Assembly (NCBI RefSeq): GCF_035083965.1
Contig: NC_089732.1
Location: forward strand, 439,001 to 503,000
Source of the DNA: Branchiostoma lanceolatum
Lineage: Eukaryota > Chordata > Leptocardii > Amphioxiformes > Branchiostomatidae
Direction: 5' to 3'
DNA: 64,000 bases
The notes under the pieces were generated by a model. That model was not told the DNA's origin. It made no database searches and saw only the letters and a list, made by a program, of their open reading frames with translations. The position numbers and the translations under genes are program-made. Positions within the stretch are counted from its first letter, which is position 1. Every line of letters starts with the position of its first letter. Positions 33,254 through 45,200 of the stretch are shown piece after piece.

Positions 33254-36200
33254 ATGGACCAGTCCAAATCCAAGATGGAGCCGAATCGAGAAAAAGAACA
33301 CCTCCTTGCGCTAAAAGGTGAGTTTTGTGATTTATAGAAAGCTGAGAAGGAACCTAGATACGACCAGCTTTTATAGTACAAAAGGGCGATGTATTAGAAT
33401 CTTTAAAAACTACCAATGATAGGATATTAAAGGGAAAAGTTAGCCATGGTAAGAGAAAGTGTCACGCCCCCCTCCCCACTTATCAGCCACTTGTTTTCTG
33501 AGATGTTGAAATATTGAGTGATATTACACAGAATTCGAATTCGACAGTTGAGCGTGTGGACGTGTTTTCAGATAGCTCCCGCTTTACAAACTCTTTTTTC
33601 ACACTAAGAAGACTTGTATCGCCGGATTTTTCTACACTGAACCAAGCTGATCGTCAGAGTTTCATACAGAGACATTGTGGACACAACTGGAACCCTAGAA
33701 TCTCTACAACAAGCTTTTTCATCTCCTCGAACAAAACGACGCGCCGAAGGGGGAGGGCGCCATTTTGAGACCACTACCAAGCCATTTTGAGACCACTACC
33801 AAGCCATTTTGAGACCACTACCAAGCCATTTTGAGACCACTACCAAGCCATTTTGAGACCACTACCAAGCCAAGCCGAGCCAAGCCGGAGAAACAGATCT
33901 ACGTAAACAAGACGGACTGCTTCACAAGGTGAAGGCGAGTACACTATTTCAACAACACATTGTGAACATCCTAAACAACACCCTCGATTAGCAGATCGAA
34001 CTGCTTTGAAGGATTCGAATCCGACAGTTGAGCGTCGAATCCGACAGTTGAGCGTGTGGACGTGTTTTCAGATAGCTTTGAACAACCTAAACAGAAAGGT
34101 TAGTCTCTCCTCGGTCTACCAAAGTATCAATTTTTTATGCTACAACAAGATGGGGAGGCCGGCATTTGCATTTTAAAGGCCAACCCAAGCCAAACAGACG
34201 CCATCTTGAATTTTGTGACATGCCGTGTACAAGAGCCCAAACACAAAGAAAGAAACAAGATAAAGACTTAGCAAGAACCCTGAACAAAGACGTGAAACGA
34301 TCATTAACCAACAGAGACCAGGGCATAAAGAAAACACAGGAGAAATCACGGAACAAAACTAGGGCTGATAGCGAGCACCCACTCCAAACAAGGTCCACGA
34401 CAACATCAAACAGGAACCAGTCGGTTGATCCACTCCCAGTCATACAAGAAGAGGAAGAGGAGATCTGTGTTTGCGGTACTGACCACCCAGAAGGAGGAAG
34501 GTGGATCTGCTGCGACACCTGCAATTTATGGTGGCACAACAACTGCGCCAAGCTCTCTCACAAGGTGTGTGACTTCCTTCAAAAAAACAACGAACCCTAT
34601 CATTGCGCACACTGCATCTCAAAGGACCTAGACAACAAGCAAAACACAAGTGGATCCGGAAACAACAACAAATCACACGAAGAAGAAACTACCGAGGACC
34701 CACAGGTAGACCCTCGTAAACACATTGTTATAGTTGACGGGATTCCCAAACCAGAGTGCTACAAAAACAGCGGGAAGATACTCGCCGAGATTGTCAGAAA
34801 CAAACCTCACTGCGCGCACAACATCAACCTAGCGTACCTGCTACCCAGAGGGGGCATTGCTATCCACTGCAAAAACACTAAAACCACAGAGGACCTGCTA
34901 CAGCCGTGGGCGGAAGGAGCCTTTGACACCAAAGGAGAACAACTCACGACCCATAAGACAAACCAAACATACGGAAGAAAGGCGATACTCAAGAACGTAC
35001 CCGTTGAAGCTACAGAAGAAGAAATCGAACAAAACATACTTGAACTCACCGGTAACCACGTCAAGGTCCACAGATACCGCTATCAAGACACTGGCAAACC
35101 TCTAAGGGTTGCACGAATCGACGCCACACACAACGGACAACTGAACAATCTCTTCCTACAGACCATAACAATAAGAGGGGAAACAGTCACAGTAGAGCCA
35201 TACAGAAGCAAGAAAGCCACTCCAATCAGATGTTACAACTGCCAAAAACTCGGTCACATAGCTAAACTGTGCAAAGTAGCGGCCTGCTGCATCAAGTGTG
35301 GAGGACCCAAAGATCACCCCACCCCGTGCAAACCCAAGTGTGTAAACTGCAGCGGTACACACTCTGCCAACGATCCAAGGTGCCGGGAATTCCAGTCCAT
35401 CAAGCAAAAGCTACAAGAAAGACAGTTAAGACAACACCAATAAAGCAAGTAATGAAAATAGCCAGTGACACCCTGACTGTACTAGTAGTCCTACTACTAG
35501 CCTCCACATGTGATCAAACATCTGACTCTGAAACTCAAGCAAACTCCACACGGGACAGCACTTTTGCAAGCAAGATGAACATTGCACAGGTCAACATACG
35601 GTCAATCAACACCTCCTCTACACTCGTTGAACATATGTGCAGGAAACAAAACATTGACATACTTTGTCTATCAGAAGTATGGACCAAGACAAACAAACCA
35701 CCATGCCTGAAAACATGGAACTGGACCTTCACAAACAGATCCGACAAAAGGGGAGGAGGGGTAGCCATTGCTACAAAGGAACATGTCAAGACCATGGAAA
35801 TAGAACTAGGCAAAACCACACATGCCGACATCACTGCAGCAAACATCTACACCGACAGCACTAGCTTCATACTGATATCAGCCTACGTACCACCAGAAAA
35901 CAAGGAAGCTATGCATGAGCTTACACATACACTGAAGCCCCTGCTAGACAACAGAAAACCCGTGATACTGTGTGGGGACTTGAATGCTCGACACCCAGCC
36001 TGGGGAAACGATAAAGACAACCAATTGGGACACATTCTCAACAACTTCCTTCTAGCAAACAGCCTCCATATCATGAACAACCACTGCCCAACAAGAGACA
36101 ACAGCATCATCGATCTGACCATCACCAACCGACTTGCAACAAAAATGATTGACAAATGGAGAGTGCAGCCTGAAGTGCAACTGAAGACAGACCACAACCT

Positions 36201-39200
36201 TATCACTATGCAAGTAGGAACTAAGAAAGAAGACGTAAAAGTACAGAGATGGGATCTAAGAAATGTGGACTGGAAAAAATGGGAGGAAACCACCCATAAC
36301 CAGTTTCGCGATTGGCTCCAACAGCACAACAACACAGAATCAGAACACATCGATGAACTGTATGAAACCTTCAAGGCCACCCTCAACAGATGTACGGATG
36401 GCATCATCAACAAGAAGACCATAAGCACCCACAGCAAAGGACACTGGAACCCAGCACTAGAAGAACAAATGAAGACCACGAAAACAGCCCTAAGAAAATT
36501 CCACAGACGAAGAGATACCCACAACCTGAACAAGTATCTAAAAGAGAAGGAAACCCTCACACACATGGAAGAAGAGGCTCTAAGCAAACACTGGGACGAG
36601 CAACTAAAAAGTATGGATCCAAAGCAACCCCAAGCCTTCTGGAAAACTATCAAGTCTCATCTCAACAAGAACACTAAAACAGCTGTACAACCCTTGAAAT
36701 TACCCAATGGAGAAGTGGCAGTCACTGACCAAGAGATTGCACAAGTGGCCACTGAAACCTACGCGCCCTGCGAGGTTGACATGGACGGTAATCTTACAAA
36801 ATGGAAACACAACGTCACCAACGCAGTACAGGCCATCATCCAACACGAATCGCAATCTACCAACGACGATGAAGACCAAGAAGACCCCCTGAATGCAGAC
36901 CTTGAACTAGAAGAAGTCCAAGCTGCCATTAACTGAATGAACACTAACTCTGCACCCAGCCCCATAGAAGGAATACACCCAATCATGATCAAGAAAGGCG
37001 GACCTGCATTAGTTCAAGCGCTACTTCACATGCTGCAAACCATATGGAAGCACGGGCAACTACCCAAACAAATGAAGCAGGACACAAAGGTACTCATACG
37101 GAAGCCAGGCAAAGACAGCTACAACCAAATCAAGTCCTACCGTCCCATTACACTATCCAGTGTAATCGGCAAAATAATGGAAAGAATGATCAACAGCAGA
37201 CTCACATGGTGGGCAGAAGTCAACAACCACTTAGCTCCGACCCAAGAAGCCTACCGAAGGAACAGGTGCGCATCACATGGAGTACTGAGGCTCACTCAAA
37301 ACATCACGGAGGGATGGAAACAAAACAAAACCACCGTGGCTGTCTTTGCAGACTATGAATCATGCTTTGACAGGATCTGGCAAGAAGGTCTACTCTACAA
37401 AGTCATCACTAAGGGTGTCAAAGGAAGGATGCTGTGCTACCTCAACACCTTCCTCCGGGACAGAGAGACATCTTTCAGAGTAAATTCCATCACCACCCAA
37501 ACACAACAAAGCAAAGTCGGCATCCCACAAGGGGCTGTTCTCTCCACCACCCTCTGCAACCTGTACACGGCAGACGCTTACACTAACAGCAACCTGGACA
37601 ACTTCCAATACGCAGATGATGCAGCTGCCTGGAAGACTGGCGAAGACATCAAAGCTGTGAGAGAAAGCGTAGAAGAAGGGATGTCCAAAGTCATCCATGA
37701 ATGGTGCCCTTTGTGGAACATGAAAGTCGCACACGACAAAACTAAGGCGATGATCTTCCCACCCCCACATGCTGACAGAACTAACACTGCAGACCTCAAA
37801 ATCAACAACAAAGACGTACAGGTGGTCAACGACTTCAAACTGGTAGGGGTAACCCTAGACAAGCAGCTGACCTTCGAGAAACACATCAAGACAACACAGA
37901 CGAAAGCTTTCAAAGCCCTGAAGGCAGTAAGCAAAGTGACACAAGCGACGAACAACCCAAACCAACAGGCTCAAATCCTCCTGTACAACACTCTAGTCAG
38001 ACCAATCCTAGACTACGCAGCAGAATGCACCGTCTCCGCCATGGACAAACTGGAAAAAGCCTACACACCTGTCCAAAGACAAGCACTCCTAGCTGCAACT
38101 GGGTGTCTTGAATGGACAAGCACAGAAGCACTGGAAGCAATCACAGGGGTACCACCGATCGACATACATCTCACATGCAGACAAGCCCAGAGCTACCTGA
38201 GAATGGCAACAAAGCACACAGGAAACCCCATCTACGACGCCATCACACACATGAAATCTCAAAAAACAGCCAACCAGACGGGATCCCAGCTGCACCTGCT
38301 ACAGACCAGATTCAACGAGCTGAGGGAAGAGCTAGAGGAACACACAGTAGACAAGGAACCATATTACGACAGAAGACTACCCCCCTTTGTCATGGGCACC
38401 ATAACCGGCTCCTTCACACCTACAACTCACACCACAGGTGGAAAGGACAAAGCAAGAGATGACATCATACACATGCTACAAAACATCTCAGACAACAGAC
38501 ATCCGACAACAGTCGTCTTCACAGACGGCTCTGCCCTGGGAAATCCAGGCCCCACCGGCAGTGCTGCTGTCATTTACGAACAATGGGGAAGCACTGAACC
38601 CTTTGCAGTGCGTAAACCAGTGGCAAGCAGATCCAACAACTACGAAGGGGAGCTGGAAGGTCTTCACCTAGCCATAGAAACACTCTCCAGACGACCATCT
38701 ACCGCTAATCATGTCCTCATCCTATGTGACTGCAAGGCTGCAATAGAATCAGTCACAGGTATACAGCAAGTCACTGCATACAACAACCTTGTACATAGCA
38801 TCAGAAACAAGCTACGCTCCCTCCATCTACAAGGACACACAATACAGTTCACATGGTGTCCCGGTCACATGGGCATACCCGGCAACGAGATTGCAGACAA
38901 AGAGGCAAAGTTAGCAGCAGCTGAAGCTGCTAACACCCAGATGAACGCATCATGGACAAGACAACAGGCCACGAAACACATTGAAACTCAAGCACTCATG
39001 AGATGGGACCGAAGAACAAAGCTGAACACAAAAAGCGAATACATGCAGAAGATAGCCATGAACATGAAGAAGAAAGGAAAAGCACTTGGAAAGAGACGCA
39101 CACAAATCAACATCAACCGATTAGTCAGTGGCCACACAAAACTCAATGCCTACCAAAACTGGAAGAACCCTGAGACGTCTCCAAACTGCCCTAACTGCGA

Positions 39201-42200
39201 CGCCCCGGAGACTACCAACCACTTCCTGTACCACTGCGCCCGCTATGAAAGGGAAAGACACCAAATGCTGCAGGAGATCGAAAGCACATACGAGACCTAC
39301 GGCACGCCAGCGGAGAACAGACACACGGACATCGTCACTCTAGCTGGAATGAGAGAAGACCTCACTGACGTAATCAACACACAGATGTACAGAACATTCT
39401 CCCAGTACATCGAGTGCACTCGCAGATTCGACGTGCTCAACTGAAACACATCCAGCAACACGCTACCTCAAGTCACCAAGTGCTCAAAACCTAGCGAGAA
39501 ATCAACAAGAACTGAAACCTAGCGACCAGCACAGCACCTGGAGACCATGTCTAACGAAGTAATAGACGTTAAACAAGGACAACAACAACAACAACAAAAG
39601 AGTGAAGAATAGTACACAATGTTCTCAGAGCCCCTTGAGTCTACATTGCAACACCCTTACCTAGGTATCTTACTTTCACACAACTTGAAATGGAATACAC
39701 ACATAGATTATATAGCAGCTAAAGCAAACAGTACTTTAGGATTCTTGAGAAGGAATCTGAGAGGAGCATGTAGATCAATCAGAGCTCAAGCCTATTTGTC
39801 CATTGTTAGACCCAAACTTGAATATGCGTCCTCTGTGTGGGACCCCCACAAACGCATACATTCATAAACAAACAAACTTGAGGACAAGTTAGAAGCAGTA
39901 CAGAGGCGTGCCGCCAGGTTCGCCACTGGCGACTACCGTTTGACTACCAGTATTACACACACTCTGCAAACCCTCGGTTGGCCCACCCTTCAACAGCGCA
40001 GACAAGTTGCCCGCCTTTCACTTATGTACAAAGCTGTCAATAACCTTATTGCTATCCCCATCCACAATATCCTCACAAGAAATACTAACATAACCAGAGG
40101 ACACCAGCAACGTTTTGCCACAGTCGCCTGTAAGACAGAAACATACCGAGGTAGCTTTTTCCCCAAAACAGTCATAGAATGGAATGCACTTCCGCAACAC
40201 CTTATCGAAACTAAGACTACAGATAGCTTTAAAGCTGGGGTGGCCAAGTATTATGGTTACCCCGGCTTCACCCAGCTGTAAGGGGAGGAGCCTATACCTA
40301 GTGTGGCAATGTACAGCACTACTTTGTTCGTTATTTTTTGCACCACTTTTTTTTTATTCTTGTTGACGGCGTGCACCACCACCACCGGCCACACTTGGGT
40401 AAGGCCTCTGACCATAAGTCCTAGACACTATGCCCCACGCGGGGTTTTGTCTAGTATCTCGACAAGACAAGACAAGACAATAGATGATACGCTTCATTTG
40501 ATAAGATTTCTTCAATGTAGATCAGTTTGGAGTTCTTCTACATGAATAACAGACGTAGCTATTGCAGAGAATGGCATTGATTAAGTGGTAATATTGTTAC
40601 CAAATGTACTTATGATGTAAATATTTTGTTTTAACTGAACTGCAGCTGAGCATTATATATATATTGGCCTTGGTAGACATGATATGAAATATGATATAAA
40701 ACCTGACATGTATGTTCCAGTGATGCGGCTAACTCTCCCAACGTTCCTAGATATGTTTTGTACTGTAGGTTGATATGATATGATATGACATAAGATATGA
40801 TATGAAACCTGACATGTATGTTCCAGTGATGCGGCTGACCCGGCCCACCTTCCTTTGAAGTTTAGACTTTTAGGTTGATATGATATGATATAATATATGA
40901 TATAAAGTTTTACGATATATGATATGAAACCTGGTATGTATGTTGCAGTGATGCGGCTGACCCGGCCCACCTTCCTCCACGTGACCCCCATCACCTGTGA
41001 TGACAGGGACCTGCCAGGTAAGCTGCATTCAGTTAACAGGACAGTATGTTTGTGTGTTATGTTCTGTGTGTGTGGGTGGTGTTCAGCACCAGGGACAGGT
41101 GTGTTTACCTGTGTTTGCCCACCTTTCTCCCCATCACCTGTGATGACAGAGACCTGCCAGGTACGGTGGACTTGCCATCAACACCATTCACAACTTGTAA
41201 CTACTTATAATATTATCATCGACATTTGTAACTTGATTGATTATCAAATCTGTATCTATATTACTTAGACCTCTGTCAGAGTCCAGCAAATGTATGTCAG
41301 TAAGTGTAAGCTACATTGTGGGGCTGCATTCATTGTCCATTTTGTTTAGCTGACCTGTTTTTGCTCTGCAGGCTCCTCGTTCTCCCAGGTAGTTCGGTCG
41401 GACATGGCGAGTTCAGCAGGACTGGAGGAGTTTGCTATGGGAGAACTGCTGACACTTCCGCAGAACTTTGGGTGGGTGCAGATTCCCATACACTCCACAA
41501 TCTATTAATGAAAGTTATATGCCTTTTGTGGCAAGGTTTGATATGATACACATTGTTTGGCTTTGAGAGGCTTCTAGTGTTGTGAATAACAAAAGAAAGT
41601 TACAAGTAAACCCAATATTTTATGTTGAGACCTTACCTTAGACCCTACATGTAGGTCCTCCTGTGGCTTCAGGCACACTGGGCAGCAAGTTTCCATGGAG
41701 ATCTGTTGGCTGCTGCACTTTCAACTTTCAAGGGGATGCCAGCTCTCATTAAGTGTTGAGAGTTTGAAAAGATACTTAAAATATCAAGTTGAACCTAATA
41801 TTATAATGTTGTTGAAATAATGGCTTACATATATGTACTGTATAACCTGACATGTATGTATGATGTCATCCTCAGAAACATCTTCCTGGGCGAGACGTTC
41901 TCATGTTACGTCTGCGTTCACAACGACAGCACGCAGCTGGTCAAGGACATCATGGTCAAGGTCAGGGGCACTCTCAAATGGTTATTTTGGCAGATTAAAG
42001 ATGGATATAAAAGTATGTGTTTAATGACCATGGAAAACTGAATACACAGTTTATTTGGTTCTTAAGTTACTATTTGTTGAATCAATGTGACCTGATCGTG
42101 ACCTCTGCCATGTTTCTGCAGGCTGACCTTCAGACGTCGTCCCAGAGACTGACCTTGTCCGGCGGCAGCAGTCCACCAATCCCTGAGCTGGGGCCGGAGG

Positions 42201-45200
42201 GCAGCATCGATGAGGTCATACACCACGAGGTTAAGGAACTCGGAACACACATGTAAGGGGGCATCTCAATAGTTCATACAGGTTCTACTATAGTAACTTC
42301 TTCTGCCACTCACATGTAAGGGGGCGTCTCAAAAGTTCATACAGGTTCTACTAAAGTAACTTCTTCTGCCACTCACATGTAAGGGGGCATCTCAGAAGTT
42401 GTAACAGGTTCTGCTAAGGAAAATTATTTTCCTTTGCCACACATCAAAGGGGGCATCTCAAAAAAGTTCTCATAGGCTGTGTAAATAGGAATAGTTTTGT
42501 TTAGGGGCATGCACTTGTAAGGGTCGTGTTGTTTTTTTTGTTAAGGAATGGTCTCAAATGATAAATGTGTGATTTAATTTTAGCATGTTCAGTTGTTGTA
42601 GAGGAATGAAGGCCTTGGCTCAAGAAAAGAATTGACTTGGTCATGGGAACGGAAGAAGTATGAGCTTAATATGCCATGTTGTTTTTATATTTGATGCTGA
42701 CATATTGAGCTGTGTGTTAACCTGACCTACCTCTTTTTCGTTCCCCAGCCTAGTCTGTGCTGTCAGTTACACAACCCAGTCTTCTGAGAAAATGTACTTC
42801 AGAAAATTCTTCAAATTCCAGGTAAGCACCATGAACTGGTGCAGAATAACTACATTTTCTAAATAGACTCTTACTAATAGTACATGCATTCAAGATATTT
42901 TGGAGACATTTTGAGAAACATGAGTTGATTATTAAAGTAGTTAAAGTTTATCAAATTCAATGTGCTTTCATGTACATGTATGTGTACTTGCATGCCGGAT
43001 TTATACAGTTGCATTGTAAGGATTGACTAATATGTTGACATTTTTGTATATTAAGCATCAAATATGTATGTTAAGCCAAAAATAGTTACTCAAATGCAAT
43101 GTATGTACTGAATGATATTATAAGGTAACAGATTCTTTCCTACATTGAAGGTCCTGAAACCTCTTGATGTGAAAACCAAGTTCTACAATGCTGAGGTCAG
43201 TGTTCCTGTGTGTGTGTGTGTGTGCTCATGCATAGATGTGTGAGTGAGTGTGAGACCAGAAGTCTTTATCTTATTTCTTCTTTATATTTACATTGTTCTG
43301 TTCTGAAGCATTTTTTAACTTGATTTCTTTGTTCAAAATCATCAGCATTTGCCTTCATCCTCAAGTGTTTCTCATTCATTTTTTATGTTATTTTTGGTAC
43401 ATTTTGTTTTTAGGAATACTATTTTAAGTGTATTTTAACCCATCTGCTGTCCATGCATGTTACTAACTAACTGACTAACTAACTAACCAACATACCAATT
43501 TTTGTTCTTTTCTGCTCCCAGGATCATGTTGTGAGTGTCCATATTTGGTCATGTTTATTGTTATTGTTTGCTATGATATCACCTCTATAAGTTTTGTTCC
43601 TTGCTTATAATAAGTTCCACCACTTTCACCATTACATCAGTCACAACTTAATGTTCTTTTCGCAAACATCAGGAAAATTTTTATGTGCAGCAGTTAGAGG
43701 TTATGCTTAAGACTCTCACCTTTCTAGAACAACCAAACAATCACATTTTGAAAGTTATATAATTGCAAGTTTCAAAGTATCCTTTTCGAAAAGTCACATT
43801 TTTGACTATTGATAGATGTACAGTATAGAAATTTAAAGAGATTTTGTAAATTGGTGAAATTGTTAAAAACTTTGACTGCTTGCCACATTGAAATGATACG
43901 TAAGTGACTACATGAAAGGATCTTTGAATATGTGCTCAGATTTGCGAGGATTTTTTGTACAACCACACATTGCCATGATTTCTTTTTAACTCCCAACCCT
44001 TGTTTGTTCTGCCCTGGTCCAATGCTGACGACCACACATCGCCATGTTGTTTATTAACTCCACCCTTGTTTGTTGTGCCCTGAACGATGCTGACAACCAC
44101 ACGTCGCCAAAGTTGTTTTTTAACCCCACTCTTGTTTGCCCTGCCCAGTCAGATGAAGTTTACCTGGAGGCGCAGGTACAGAACATCACGGCGGCGCCCA
44201 TGGTGATGGAGAAGGTCTCACTGGAGCCGTCTCCGTCTTACAGCGTCTCAGAACTCAACACGGAGGAGAAGTGAGTCAAGCACACCCTTTTTTTCTTTGA
44301 AAATCACACACATTATTTTTGGACTGGCAACATAGATGTTTATCTAGCATAGAATACAGATCACAGGGTACCTCTATATTTAGGACATCATGGTATAGTA
44401 TACCCTTGACATGACCTTAATGTTGTCTGTCTGCCTCTCAAGTGACCTTGTTGACATTTAAAATACTTTGTGTTCCCTGTATGTACTTGAAGTCACCTAG
44501 CTGTTCTCAGACTACCCTTTAAATGACCTTGATATTACTCTTATGCCCACCCGGCCTTGAAATAACCTTGGTAGTGCCTGCATGACCTTGAAATAACTTT
44601 TTTTTTACCCTATGACCTATGAATGTAATATTCTTGATCTTTCCTACATTACAGAGCCGGAACGTCCATATTTGGAACGTCGGTGTACCTGAACCCCAAG
44701 GACATCCGGCAGTACCTGTACTGTCTCAAGCCCAAGGCAGAGGTCGGCGCTCCACGGGGGGTCCTGAAGGGCGTGACGAACATCGGCAAACTGGACATCA
44801 TCTGGAAAACCAACATGGGGGAGAAGGGGCGCCTGCAGACCAGTCCCCTGCAGAGGATGGTAGGTGTAACTCTCACATACACACACGCAAACTCACACTC
44901 ACGGACACACTCACATACATACGCACACACACATGCACACATGCACACATACAAACCAGTCCAATGCAGAGGATGGTAGGTGTTACTCTCTCACACACAC
45001 GCAAACTCACACTCACGGACACACTCACATACATACGCACACACACACACACGCACACATACAAACTCTCACACATATACATAAATGTACACACACACAA
45101 ACTGGACATCAGCTTGGCTGCCTGGCGCTCCACTATATGTATTGTCTTGTTGCAATTTTTAGTTAACAATGAAGAGTGGTGACCAAATATTGGTATAGTA

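Larger units (their letters stand above)
33519..39600 (+). mobile_element. Near full-length I-like non-LTR retrotransposon
   Basis: A 6.1 kb element in the sense direction within TRAPPC13 intron 1. It has a 5' UTR with internal repeats (33.5-34.1 kb), ORF1 (34166-35443), ORF2 with endonuclease, reverse transcriptase and RNase H (35452-39444, one stop inside), a short 3' UTR and a terminal ACA-repeat tail (39576-39597). GAGTGA occurs just before the proposed 5' end (33516-33521) and just after the tail (39600-39605), a possible 6-base target duplication. The RNase H domain after the RT is typical of the I group. Confidence 0.88.

Noticed and set aside
35883..36653. 256-codon minus-strand frame within the LINE
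   Set aside because: It is the shadow of the endonuclease frame on the opposite strand, with Ser/Phe/Cys-rich composition and no domain.
33254..40948. Exon 1 of TRAPPC13 as part of the LINE
   Set aside because: It lies about 200 bases before the LINE's proposed 5' end, matches the family N-terminus and joins in phase to exon 2, so it belongs to the host gene.
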